Shown piece after piece: positions 42,298 to 51,340 of a stretch of 64,000 nucleotides of DNA. The position numbers and the translations under genes were made by a program. Positions within the stretch are counted from its first letter, which is position 1. Each line of letters begins with the position of its first letter. Source of the stretch: Nereida sp965655635 (lineage in GTDB: Bacteria; Pseudomonadota; Alphaproteobacteria; Rhodobacterales; Rhodobacteraceae); the NCBI RefSeq assembly GCF_965655635.1, contig NZ_CBFHHE010000005.1:1-64000 (forward strand), in the 5' to 3' direction. A model generated the notes under the pieces. That model was not told the origin of the DNA. It searched no databases and worked only from the letters and a program-made list of their open reading frames with translations.

Positions 42298-43689
42298 ATG
42301 GACGGTAACTTTTCTTCGAATGATATCAGTGCTGTAGTCGACGCAGACCGTAAGCACGTCTGGCACCACCTGATTCAGCACAAACCCTTTGAGACCGGTG
42401 AACCCCGGATTATTGTCGAGGGAAAAGGCATGCTGGTGTGGGACCAAAATGGCAAAGAGCACCTTGATGCAGTGTCAGGCGGCGTTTGGACCGTTAACGT
42501 TGGATACGGCCGTGAAAGCATTGCAGACGTCGTTCGTGACCAGCTTGTAAAGCTCAACTATTTCGCCGGTTCAGCAGGCTCAATTCCTGGCGCTTTGTTT
42601 GCAGAAAAATTGCTAAGCAAAATGCCTGGAATGACGCGCTGCTACTACGCAAACTCAGGCTCTGAAGCGAACGAAAAAGCATTCAAACTTGTACGTCAAA
42701 TTGCAGCCAAACGGTACGGCGGCAAGAAGCATAAGATTTTGTATCGCGACCGCGATTACCATGGCACGACGATCACTGCGCTGTCGGCAACTGGTCAGGA
42801 TGAACGCGCTGCACAATACGGGCCATTTACGCCCGGGTTTGTGCGCGTGCCGCACTGCCTTGAATACCGAAAGCACGAGCAAGATGGCGCGCCTGCGGAA
42901 AATTACGGTGAATGGGCTGCAAATCAGATCGAAGAAGTCATCTTGCGCGAAGGTCCAGAAACTGTTGGTGCGCTCTGCCTTGAGCCACTGACAGCAGGCG
43001 GCGGCGTCATCACCCCCCCCGATGGCTACTGGGAGCGGGTTCAAGAGATCTGCACGAAATATGACATTCTACTTCATATCGACGAAGTTGTTTGTGGCGT
43101 AGGCCGCACGGGCACATGGTTTGGGTATCAACACTATGGGATCAAGCCTGACATGGTCACGATGGCGAAAGGTGTTGCTTCCGGCTATGCCGCGATCTCA
43201 TGCCTTGTCACAACTGAAGAAGTCTTTGATATGTTCAAAGATGACCCGTCTGATCCAATGAGCTATTTCCGCGATATCTCAACATTTGGTGGTTGCACAG
43301 CTGGTCCCGCAGCGGCGTTGGAAAATATGCGTATCATTGAGGATGAGAACCTTCTTGAGAATACGACGGCAATGGGTGAGTACATGCTCGACAACTTGCA
43401 TGCGCTTGCGGACAAGCATCCGATCATCGGCCAAGTGCGCGGCAAAGGTCTTTTCCTTGGCTGTGAGTTGGTTGCTGATCGCACAACCCGTGAACCTGCA
43501 AACGAGAAAATCACTCAGGCAATCGTTGGTGACTGTATGCAACAAGGCGTGATCATTGGCGCAACGAACAGATCACTTCCAGGCAAGAACAACACGCTTT
43601 GCTTCTCACCTGCGCTGATCGCGACAAAGGACGATATCGACAACATCACGAACGCAGTCGACGCGGCAATTACACGGGCAACTGCCTAA
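42298..43689 (+). CDS. tpa: Taurine:pyruvate aminotransferase
   Basis: This 463-residue class III PLP aminotransferase moves the amino group of taurine to pyruvate, giving sulfoacetaldehyde and L-alanine. The PLP lysine is in MVTMAKGVASGY (near 291), preceded by HIDEVVCGVGRTGTWFGYQ. The N-terminal HVWHHLIQHKPFE and HLDAVSGGVWTVNVGYG segments fit Tpa. Alanine is recycled to pyruvate elsewhere, by alanine dehydrogenase in known pathways. It is flanked by tauA (divergent) and tauR (same strand) and is probably TauR-activated through the repeat upstream. Confidence 0.94.
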   Translation: MDGNFSSNDISAVVDADRKHVWHHLIQHKPFETGEPRIIVEGKGMLVWDQNGKEHLDAVSGGVWTVNVGYGRESIADVVRDQLVKLNYFAGSAGSIPGALFAEKLLSKMPGMTRCYYANSGSEANEKAFKLVRQIAAKRYGGKKHKILYRDRDYHGTTITALSATGQDERAAQYGPFTPGFVRVPHCLEYRKHEQDGAPAENYGEWAANQIEEVILREGPETVGALCLEPLTAGGGVITPPDGYWERVQEICTKYDILLHIDEVVCGVGRTGTWFGYQHYGIKPDMVTMAKGVASGYAAISCLVTTEEVFDMFKDDPSDPMSYFRDISTFGGCTAGPAAALENMRIIEDENLLENTTAMGEYMLDNLHALADKHPIIGQVRGKGLFLGCELVADRTTREPANEKITQAIVGDCMQQGVIIGATNRSLPGKNNTLCFSPALIATKDDIDNITNAVDAAITRATA

Positions 43690-43700
43690 ATCACACATCA

Positions 43701-43729
43701 TCAGAGCGGCGCAGGCTGTGCCGCTCTGA
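43701..43729 (+). terminator. Stem-loop after tpa
   Basis: Perfect 10-bp stem tcagagcggc / gccgctctga with a 9-base loop, 12 bases after the tpa stop. No T tract follows, so termination may be weak; tauR could be partly read through. Confidence 0.55.
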
Positions 43730-43936
43730 CAATCAGTCCAGTTCTCCGCTTAAGTGTCTCATTATTTCGCAAACTGGCCATATCTATAACTTTGATTTCG
43801 CTGGCGGCCGAGCATGCCCATCCGGCGCGCTCCGCACTAATCCGCAAATTTAGAGCGCACGTTTGACTACGGTTGCCCAGAACACCTCTTGGTCCTAAAA
43901 TAACGCCAGATAATTCCTGCGATAAGGCCAGATTAC

Positions 43937-45388
43937 ATGGCATTGCCCGTCGAAACATTTTTTCTGAACAGTACCACACAAGGCACGCTTAAGGCACAAA
44001 TCCAGCAGATGGTCGCCGAAGGCATTCTGTCTGGGCGCTTTAAACCAGGTGAGAAGCTACCCTCTTCACGCAAACTCGCCACGCATCTAGGTGTCAGCCG
44101 AATTACGGTGACCCTTGCCTATACCGACTTGCTGGCTGACGATTATATCGTCGCGCGCGGCAGGTCCGGATATTACGTCTCGGAAAATGCGCCGCAACCA
44201 CCAGAGATGCCATCACTTAGACCCACAAACGACGCGGTCGAATGGTCACGCGTCTTGGCGCACCGCAACAGCGACGTGCCTCAATTGGCCAAGCCTGCCG
44301 ACTGGCAACGCTACCAATACCCATTCATCTACGGACAAGCGGACCCTACGCTATTTGATCGCGCCAACTGGCGGCTGTGCGCATTACAAGCACTCGGTAA
44401 GCGCGATTTTGACGCATTAACAACAGATTACGTTGATCAAGACGATCCAAAATTGATCGAATTCATCGCACGTCACACCCTGCCCCGCAGGGGTATCAAA
44501 GCGCGCCCAGATGAAATTCTGGTCACAATGGGTGCTCAAAACGCGCTATGGCTGTCCGCACAACTGCTACTAACACAGCGTCGCAACGCGGTGATGGAAG
44601 AGCCCTGCTATCCGGGCCTGCGGGACATCCTGATGCAGAGCAGGTGCAACCTTCACCACATCCCAGTGGATGAAGACGGGCTGCCGCCAGATTTACTTCC
44701 CAAAGACATTGATGTGGTTTTTTGCACCCCCTCACATCAATGCCCCACCACAGCCTCAATGCCGCTTGAACGTAAAACAGAACTGCTTAATCGCGCCGCA
44801 TCAGAGGACTTTTTGATCGTAGAAGACGACTACGAATTTGAGATGTCATTTCTGAAGGCTCCCTCTCCTGCGCTGAAGTCACTCGATCAGGACGGACGGG
44901 TAATCTATATCGGCTCATTCTCAAAATCGCTGGCGCCAGGTTTGCGGCTTGGCTACATGGTCGGCCCCGCGCCCTTTATCAAACAGGCTCGCAAGCTGCG
45001 CGCATCGGTTCTGCGTCACCCCCCGGGGCAAATTCAACGCACTGCTGCGTACTTTTTGTCCCTCGGACACTACGACGCACTGATCAAACGTATGTCCAAG
45101 GCATTTTATCGCCGCCGCATGGAAATGGAAAAAGCGATTGATCATAATGGCTTAACTGTTTCCGGTCGCGGTGCGTTTGGCGGATCTAGCATTTGGATGA
45201 AAGCTGAAAACAGGCACAATACAATGGAATTAGCCCGCGCACTAAAGCCCCAAGGCGTTTTGATTGAACCCGGTGGTCCGTTCTTTTTGCAAAAAGAGGA
45301 CCGCGTTTGTCATTATCGTCTCGCGTATTCGTCAATTCCCGAGGAACGGATCGCAAAAGGCATTGAAATACTGGCCGCGGCAATCTGA
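43937..45388 (+). CDS. tauR: Taurine catabolism activator TauR (MocR/GntR family)
   Basis: The 483-residue regulator has an N-terminal GntR winged helix (~15-80; GEKLPSSRKLATHLGVSRIT) fused to a class I aminotransferase-like domain. The PLP lysine is retained in GSFSKSLAPGLRLGYM (near 330). MocR-type TauR proteins activate taurine genes, probably sensing taurine or PLP adducts in the aminotransferase fold. Its location between tpa and xsc matches other Rhodobacteraceae. The xsc-proximal CTGGAC repeat starts one base after its stop. Confidence 0.92.
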   Translation: MALPVETFFLNSTTQGTLKAQIQQMVAEGILSGRFKPGEKLPSSRKLATHLGVSRITVTLAYTDLLADDYIVARGRSGYYVSENAPQPPEMPSLRPTNDAVEWSRVLAHRNSDVPQLAKPADWQRYQYPFIYGQADPTLFDRANWRLCALQALGKRDFDALTTDYVDQDDPKLIEFIARHTLPRRGIKARPDEILVTMGAQNALWLSAQLLLTQRRNAVMEEPCYPGLRDILMQSRCNLHHIPVDEDGLPPDLLPKDIDVVFCTPSHQCPTTASMPLERKTELLNRAASEDFLIVEDDYEFEMSFLKAPSPALKSLDQDGRVIYIGSFSKSLAPGLRLGYMVGPAPFIKQARKLRASVLRHPPGQIQRTAAYFLSLGHYDALIKRMSKAFYRRRMEMEKAIDHNGLTVSGRGAFGGSSIWMKAENRHNTMELARALKPQGVLIEPGGPFFLQKEDRVCHYRLAYSSIPEERIAKGIEILAAAI

Positions 45389-45420
45389 CTGGACTTAATT
45401 GAGCACAAAACTGGACCTAC
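45389..45420 (+). promoter_or_regulatory. TauR-type direct repeat in front of xsc
   Basis: CTGGACTTAA (45389-45398) and CTGGACCTAC (45411-45420) lie 22 bases apart, start to start, 55 bases before the xsc ATG. They fit the CTGGAC direct repeats remembered for TauR of Rhodobacter capsulatus. Two-turn spacing suits a GntR-type dimer of dimers. Activation of xsc-pta-soe from here is inferred. Confidence 0.72.
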
Positions 45421-45474
45421 TCAGAGGTTCACGAATCCGAGTATGTTGCCCTCAAATTAAAAGGAGACTGCCTC

Positions 45475-47247
45475 ATGAAAATGACTACGGAAGAAGCGTT
45501 CGTCAAAACGCTGCAATCGCACGGCATCCGCCACGCATTTGGCATCATCGGTTCAGCCATGATGCCCATCTCAGATTTGTTCCCTAAATCTGGCATCAAA
45601 TTCTGGGACTGTGCGCACGAAGGCAGCGCAGGCTTCATGTCTGACGGCTACACACGCGTCACTGGTGAAGTCTCCATGATGATTGCGCAGAACGGCCCAG
45701 GCATCACGAACTTCGTGACGGCTGTGAAAACCGCGTATTGGAACCACACACCATTGCTTTTGGTTACACCGCAGGCAGCGAACAAAACAATCGGCCAAGG
45801 TGGTTTCCAAGAAGTTGAGCAGATGAAGCTGTTCGAAGACATGGTTGCTTACCAAGAAGAAGTACGCGACCCGAGCCGCGTTGCCGAAGTACTTGCTCGC
45901 GTCATCTCAAAAGCAAAGCGTCTTTCAGGCCCTGCACAGATCAACATCCCGCGTGACTACTGGACACAGATTGTTGACATCGAAATCCCTGAGCCAATCG
46001 ATTTTGAAGTCTCACCAGGCGGCGAGACATCAGTTGCAAAAGCCGCTGAGATTATCTCAAACGCGAAAAACCCAGTTATCCTGAATGGTGCTGGCGTTGT
46101 TCTGTCAAAAGGCGGCATCGATGCGTCTATTGCATTGGCTGAACGTCTCGACGCACCAGTTTGTGTAGGCTACCAGCACAACGATGCATTCCCAGGCTCG
46201 CACCCATTGTTTGCAGGTCCATTGGGCTACAACGGCTCAAAAGCAGGCATGGAACTGATTTCCGAAGCCGACGTTGTTTTGTGCCTCGGCACACGCCTGA
46301 ACCCGTTCTCCACACTCCCTGGTTACGGCATTGATTACTGGCCAGCAGACGCGAAAATCATTCAGGTCGACATCAACCCAGATCGCATTGGTTTGACCAA
46401 GAAAGTAACTGTGGGCATCGTCGGTGACGCAGCCAAAGTTGCAAAAGGTATCTTGGGCCAGCTGGACGCATCTGCAGGCGACGCAGGCCGCGAAGAGCGC
46501 AAAGCAACAATTGCGCAGACGAAATCAGCGTGGGCACAGCAACTGGCCTCCATGGATCACGAAGACGACGATCCAGGCACAACTTGGAACCAGCGCGCAC
46601 GTGATGCAAAGCCTGACTGGATGTCCCCTCGTATGGCGTGGCGTGCTATCCAAGCCGCTCTGCCACGCGAAGCAATTATCTCTTCAGACATCGGCAACAA
46701 CTGTGCAATCGGTAACGCCTACCCAGACTTCGACGAAGGCCGTAAGTACCTTGCACCTGGCCTGTTCGGCCCATGTGGATACGGTTTGCCTGCAATCGTT
46801 GGTGCGAAAATCGGCCAACCAGATGTTCCGGTCGTTGGTTTTGCAGGTGACGGCGCGTTCGGTATCGCAGTGAACGAATTGACTGCTATCGGCCGCGGCG
46901 ACTGGCCTGCAGTTACGCAGATCGTGTTCCGCAACTACCAGTGGGGTGCTGAAAAGCGCAACTCAACCTTGTGGTTCGACGATAACTTCGTCGGCACTGA
47001 GCTGGACACCGAAGTTTCGTATGCGGGCATCGCCAACGCATGTGGCCTCAAAGGTGTTGCAGCGCGCACAATGGAAGAACTCACAGATGTGCTAAACACA
47101 GCGATCAAAGCGCAGATGGAAGACGGTGTTACGACATTGATCGAAGTCATGCTGAACCAAGAACTGGGCGAGCCTTTCCGTCGCGACGCGATGAAAAAGC
47201 CGGTCGCAGTAGCGGGCGTCTCAGCATCTGATATGGCTGCTGAATAA
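45475..47247 (+). CDS. xsc: Sulfoacetaldehyde acetyltransferase
   Basis: The 590-residue thiamine diphosphate enzyme converts sulfoacetaldehyde and phosphate to acetyl phosphate plus sulfite. The fold is acetolactate synthase-like: an N-terminal PYR domain with HAFGIIGSAMMPISDLFP, a middle domain, and a C-terminal PP domain with the ThDP motif GDGAFG...N (start near 459; FAGDGAFGIAVNELTAIG). Length and opening MKMTTEEAFVKTLQSHGI agree with Xsc. AAAAGGAG precedes the ATG. A terminator-like hairpin separates it from pta. Confidence 0.95.
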   Translation: MKMTTEEAFVKTLQSHGIRHAFGIIGSAMMPISDLFPKSGIKFWDCAHEGSAGFMSDGYTRVTGEVSMMIAQNGPGITNFVTAVKTAYWNHTPLLLVTPQAANKTIGQGGFQEVEQMKLFEDMVAYQEEVRDPSRVAEVLARVISKAKRLSGPAQINIPRDYWTQIVDIEIPEPIDFEVSPGGETSVAKAAEIISNAKNPVILNGAGVVLSKGGIDASIALAERLDAPVCVGYQHNDAFPGSHPLFAGPLGYNGSKAGMELISEADVVLCLGTRLNPFSTLPGYGIDYWPADAKIIQVDINPDRIGLTKKVTVGIVGDAAKVAKGILGQLDASAGDAGREERKATIAQTKSAWAQQLASMDHEDDDPGTTWNQRARDAKPDWMSPRMAWRAIQAALPREAIISSDIGNNCAIGNAYPDFDEGRKYLAPGLFGPCGYGLPAIVGAKIGQPDVPVVGFAGDGAFGIAVNELTAIGRGDWPAVTQIVFRNYQWGAEKRNSTLWFDDNFVGTELDTEVSYAGIANACGLKGVAARTMEELTDVLNTAIKAQMEDGVTTLIEVMLNQELGEPFRRDAMKKPVAVAGVSASDMAAE

Positions 47248-47272
47248 GCACACCGCCGCATCGCTAAACATT

Positions 47273-47301
47273 ACCCGCCTCAGGAAACTGAGGCGGGTTT
47301 T
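47273..47301 (+). terminator. Rho-independent terminator between xsc and pta
   Basis: Perfect 11-bp stem acccgcctcag / ctgaggcgggt closed by a GAAA tetraloop and followed by TTTT. It would cap xsc expression above that of pta and soe unless partly read through. Confidence 0.85.
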
Positions 47302-47378
47302 GAGGTGAAAAGACATGGAAAAGATTTGTGCATGCACAGATGCCTTCGACCATGCGGAGCAACGGGAACAAACGCGCT

Positions 47379-48317
47379 ATGGCAAAGACAAACAATTTTC
47401 TGAGCACAAACTCTGTCGTTTGCCCACCAGAGTTACTGCGCCAAGCCCAAGCCGCCCCCACACCGCGCGTCGCCATTGCCCGCGCCGGTGCAGCACTGCC
47501 GATGGAAGCCGCCCGCGACGCCACACAAGCTGGCATCATGGAGCCTGTGTTTACGGGCGAGCGCGCTTTGATCGAAGCCGAAGCGGATAAGCTGAATTGG
47601 GACATCTCTGCGTTTGAATTGATTGAGGCGGAGGGCGAAGAAGCATCAGGAAAGGCTGCAGCATTTGCCTGTGGCGAGGGCCGCGCGGATGTTTTGATGA
47701 AGGGGCACCTGCATACCGATGTTTTCATGAAATCCGCCCTGAACCGCGATGCTGGCCTGCGCGCGGGCAAGCGATTGGTTCATATTTTCCACATCGGTCA
47801 CCCAAACGGCGGTGCGCTGACCATCTCGGATGCCGCCGTAAACGTCAGCCCCAACATGGAAACTCGCCAAGACGCCACACGCGAAGTGGTGCGCCTGTTG
47901 CATTTACTCGGCACTGATCGTCCCAAAGTTGCGTTTTTAAGCGCTACTGAAAGCGTGATCCCCTCCGTCCCTTCATCCGTTGATGCCTCCGAGCTTGCCA
48001 CATGGGCGAAAGGCGAGATCACGAATGCTGATTTCTCCGGACCACTGGCCATGGATCTTATCCTGTCGCCTGAAGCCGTTGCGGCCAAAAAACTGATGGA
48101 TGATCCGGTCGCGGGCCAAGCCGACGCGATCATCGTCCCTGACATTGTTTCAGGAAACGCCATCTTCAAATCTGCCGTTTACATGGCCGGTGGGTGTGCT
48201 GCGGGCATCGTGATGGGGGCGGCTGTTCCTATCTTGCTGACCTCTCGTGCCGATCCACCTGCCGCGCGCATGGCATCCGCTGCCCTTGCCGCAATTGTAA
48301 CCGCCGCCAACAAATGA
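47379..48317 (+). CDS. pta: Phosphate acetyltransferase (short form)
   Basis: The 312-residue enzyme converts acetyl phosphate from Xsc and CoA to acetyl-CoA. Typical PTA segments are DVLMKGHLHTDVFMK, FHIGHPNGGALTISDAAVN, PLAMDLILSPEAVAAK and PDIVSGNAIFKSAVYM. The start is uncertain: the frame is open to 47328, and ATGs at 47328, 47352 and 47379 are possible, with GGGA about ten bases before 47379. The best ribosome site in the gap (GAGGTGA) serves an out-of-frame ATG at 47315. Position between xsc and soeA is typical. Confidence 0.88.
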   Translation: MAKTNNFLSTNSVVCPPELLRQAQAAPTPRVAIARAGAALPMEAARDATQAGIMEPVFTGERALIEAEADKLNWDISAFELIEAEGEEASGKAAAFACGEGRADVLMKGHLHTDVFMKSALNRDAGLRAGKRLVHIFHIGHPNGGALTISDAAVNVSPNMETRQDATREVVRLLHLLGTDRPKVAFLSATESVIPSVPSSVDASELATWAKGEITNADFSGPLAMDLILSPEAVAAKKLMDDPVAGQADAIIVPDIVSGNAIFKSAVYMAGGCAAGIVMGAAVPILLTSRADPPAARMASAALAAIVTAANK

Positions 48318-48371
48318 CCCATGGACCGCAGCACCGCGCTGTACATCCAAAACCGACCCTGAGGAGGAATT

Positions 48372-51194
48372 ATGGGATTTAATCAGCCAGTCGTGGACAC
48401 GTCCCCGAAAGTTAGCGACGAAGTCCGTAAAACCACCTGCTATATGTGCGCCTGCCGTTGCGGCATCAATGTGCACATGAAGGAAGGCAAAGTTGCCTAT
48501 ATCGAAGGCAACAAAGACCACCCTGTAAACCAAGGTGTGCTCTGCGCCAAGGGCTCGGCCGGTATTATGCAGGTCAACGCGCCTTCACGTCTGCGCGCGC
48601 CCATGAAACGGGTCGGCGAGCGTGGCTCTGGTGAGTTTGAAGAAATCACATGGGAAGAGGCCTATGACATTGCAGTGTCCAAGCTAAAGCCTATCCGCGA
48701 CGAAGACCCTTCAAAACTGGCGTTCTTTACGGGCCGTGACCAATCACAGAGTTTCACGTCGCTTTGGGCCCAAGGTTTCGGCACGCCAAACTACGCAGCC
48801 CACGGTGGCTTCTGCTCGGTCAATATGGCTGCAGCCGGTATTTACACTATGGGCGGTGCTTTTTGGGAGTTTGGGCAACCAGATTGGGACCACACCAAAA
48901 TGCTGATGATTTTCGGTGTTGCCGAAGACCATGACAGCAATCCAATCAAGATGGGTCTGGGCAAAATCAAAGCCCGCGGCGCCAAAGTTGTTGGCGTCAA
49001 TCCAATCCGCTCAGGGTATAACGCCGTTGCAGATGAGTGGGTCGGCATCACACCGGGCACAGATGGCTTGTTCATCCTGTCGATGCTGCACTGCTTGATC
49101 AAAGCGGGTAAAATTGACCTTGATTATCTTTCACAATTCACAAACGCGCCGGTTCTTTTGGATGAAACCAACGGTAGCGCCGAAGAAGGTCTGTTCCTGA
49201 AAGACAAAGACGGCAAAGCGTTGGTCATCGACCGCAATACTGGCAAGCTTGCACCTTTTGATGGCCAGGGCGTTTATCCCGATCTTGCTGGCACACACCG
49301 CAAGGCAGGTGTCACACACCGCACCGTATTCCACCACATGATCGAGCGGTACATGTCCGAGGAATACACCCCCGAAGCAGTCGCAGAGCGGTGCGGTATT
49401 TCAGCAAAACGCATCCGCAAACTTGCCGCCGAATTAGCTGATGTCGCGTTTAACCAAGCGATTGAGCTAGATCGTCCTTGGACAGATTTCCGCGGCAAGA
49501 AGCATGATAAAATGGTGGGGCGGCCCGTTTCGTTCCACTCGATGCGCGGAATTTCAGCACATGCCAACGGCTTTCAAACCTGCCGCGCACTACACGTTTT
49601 GCAAATTATGCTCGGCTCTGTTGAAACGCCGGGCGGCATGCGGTTCAAACCGCCCTACCCCAAGCCAGCAACAGCGCACCCCAAACCGCACTGCAAAGTC
49701 ACTCCGGGTGCTGCACTTGACGGGCCACACTTGGGCTTCACCCATGGGCCAGATGACCTTTGCTTGCGCGAAGACGGCACTGCCGCACGTATCGATAAAG
49801 CGTTTACATGGGAAAACCCCATGTCCTCGCACGGCATGATGCACATGGTAATTTCCAATGCCCATGCGGGCGATCCTTACAAGATTGATACGCTATTTAT
49901 GTATATGGCGAACATGTCTTGGAACTCATCCATGAACACATCCGGTGTCATTGAGATGCTCACGGATAAAGATGAGGACGGCAATTACGTCATTCCGAAC
50001 ATCATCTATTCTGATGCGTACTCATCCGAGATGGTCGCTTATTCCGATCTGATCCTGCCCGATACGACCTATCTTGAGCGCCACGATTGCATCTCGCTTT
50101 TGGACCGGCCAATCTGTGAAGCCGACGCCGTGGCAGACGCTATTCGCTGGCCAGTTGTTGAGCCTGACCGCGACGTAAAGGGTTTCCAGTCAGCCCTTTG
50201 TGATCTTGGCGCACGTCTTGGATTGGCCGGTTTCGTGAATGAAGACGGCAGCCAAAAATACGAAGACTACGCCGACTACATCACCAATCACATCCGCCGT
50301 CCCGGTGTTGGCCCACTGGCGGGCTGGCGCGTAGGCGAAGACGGTCTGCAAGGTGGCCGCGGCGAAGTAAACGAAGCACAGCTTGATGCCTATATCGAAA
50401 ACGGCGGCTTTTGGATGGAGCACGTCCCAGAGGACGCAGCCTACTACAAACCGTTCAACATGGGCTACCAAGATTGGGCCGTGAAGATGGGCTTCTTTGA
50501 TGCAGTCCAGCCCTATATCTTCCAGCTTTATGTGGAGCCGATGCGTAAATTCCAACTGGCTGCCGAAGGCCACGGAGAGCGCCAACCACCAGAGCACCTG
50601 CGCGAGCGTATCAAACACACTCTCGACCCGCTTCCGATCTGGTATTCCAACGAGCCTGAGAACCTTGCGGACCAATACCCTGTCACGGCGCTGACACAGC
50701 GTCCTATGGCAATGTATCACTCGTGGGGCAGCCAGAACGCGTGGTTGCGCCAAATCCATGGCCACAACCCTCTCTATGTTCCGACCAAAATATGGGAAGA
50801 GAACGGTTTTGAAGAAGGCGATTGGGCCAAGGTTGTGTCTCCCCACGGCGAGATCGTTGTTCCAGTAGCACACATGGCTGCGCTCAATGACAACACCGTT
50901 TGGACATGGAACGCGATTGGTAAGCGTAAGGGCGCGTGGGCCCTTGAAGAGAACGCACCAGAAACGACCAAAGGCTTTTTGCTGAACCATCTCATCCACG
51001 AACTGCTGCCCGCAAACGGTGACGGTATGCGTTGGGCAAACTCTGATCCGATCACCGGTCAGGCCGCGTGGTTCGATCTTAAAGTGCGCATCGAAAAATC
51101 AGATGTTGCGGGGCAAACCCTACCTAATTTTGCGCCGCAAAAATCGCCTGTCGGCAAAGGCCCCAAAGACCTTGCATGGAAGCTGGGAAAATGA
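48372..51194 (+). CDS. soeA: Sulfite dehydrogenase (quinone), molybdopterin subunit SoeA
   Basis: This 940-residue DMSO reductase-family catalytic subunit oxidises sulfite to sulfate. A [4Fe-4S] site uses Cys23, 26, 30 and 58 (CX2CX3CX27C). A Mo-ligand-type Cys lies in HGGFCSVN (Cys148). There is no Tat leader, so the enzyme faces the cytoplasm, as known for SoeABC and unlike periplasmic SorA. It follows pta by 54 bases with GAGGAGGA before the ATG. In this cluster it detoxifies Xsc-derived sulfite and feeds electrons to quinone. Formate dehydrogenase-like alternatives are less likely given context and missing Sec/Cys site pattern. Confidence 0.9.
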   Translation: MGFNQPVVDTSPKVSDEVRKTTCYMCACRCGINVHMKEGKVAYIEGNKDHPVNQGVLCAKGSAGIMQVNAPSRLRAPMKRVGERGSGEFEEITWEEAYDIAVSKLKPIRDEDPSKLAFFTGRDQSQSFTSLWAQGFGTPNYAAHGGFCSVNMAAAGIYTMGGAFWEFGQPDWDHTKMLMIFGVAEDHDSNPIKMGLGKIKARGAKVVGVNPIRSGYNAVADEWVGITPGTDGLFILSMLHCLIKAGKIDLDYLSQFTNAPVLLDETNGSAEEGLFLKDKDGKALVIDRNTGKLAPFDGQGVYPDLAGTHRKAGVTHRTVFHHMIERYMSEEYTPEAVAERCGISAKRIRKLAAELADVAFNQAIELDRPWTDFRGKKHDKMVGRPVSFHSMRGISAHANGFQTCRALHVLQIMLGSVETPGGMRFKPPYPKPATAHPKPHCKVTPGAALDGPHLGFTHGPDDLCLREDGTAARIDKAFTWENPMSSHGMMHMVISNAHAGDPYKIDTLFMYMANMSWNSSMNTSGVIEMLTDKDEDGNYVIPNIIYSDAYSSEMVAYSDLILPDTTYLERHDCISLLDRPICEADAVADAIRWPVVEPDRDVKGFQSALCDLGARLGLAGFVNEDGSQKYEDYADYITNHIRRPGVGPLAGWRVGEDGLQGGRGEVNEAQLDAYIENGGFWMEHVPEDAAYYKPFNMGYQDWAVKMGFFDAVQPYIFQLYVEPMRKFQLAAEGHGERQPPEHLRERIKHTLDPLPIWYSNEPENLADQYPVTALTQRPMAMYHSWGSQNAWLRQIHGHNPLYVPTKIWEENGFEEGDWAKVVSPHGEIVVPVAHMAALNDNTVWTWNAIGKRKGAWALEENAPETTKGFLLNHLIHELLPANGDGMRWANSDPITGQAAWFDLKVRIEKSDVAGQTLPNFAPQKSPVGKGPKDLAWKLGK

Positions 51195-51340
51195 GCCCTG
51201 TAAAACTGACACTCTTAGGCGTTGCTGCCGCCATCGCAGTAATGGTTGGGTCTTTCATCTGGTTCGTTGCCACATGGGATGCCAGCAAAGAAGAACCCAT
51301 CACCTATATATCACACACAACTCTGAGGGGGCTCGCATGA
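51191..51340 (+). CDS. 49-residue single-helix membrane protein inside the soe operon
   Basis: This small ORF begins with an ATG in the soeA stop (ATGA, 51191-51194) and ends with a TGA in the soeB start (ATGA, 51337-51340). It fills the gap between the genes exactly. The product has a short basic N-terminus (MSPVK), one strong membrane helix (~6-29; LTLLGVAAAIAVMVGSFIWF), and a polar 20-residue tail (DASKEEPITYISHTT). The soeB ribosome site GAGGGGG lies in its last codons. It could be a small accessory subunit of SoeABC, comparable in form to CydX or CcoQ. I do not recognise a family. Confidence 0.72.
   Translation: MSPVKLTLLGVAAAIAVMVGSFIWFVATWDASKEEPITYISHTTLRGLA

Noticed and set aside
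43774..43783. CTGGCCATAT considered as a TauR site for tauR
   Set aside because: No second half-site at 22-23 bases on either side; single CTGGC words are common.
50190..50999. 269-codon minus-strand frame inside soeA
   Set aside because: Shadow of a strongly conserved molybdoenzyme gene; no ribosome site or domain.
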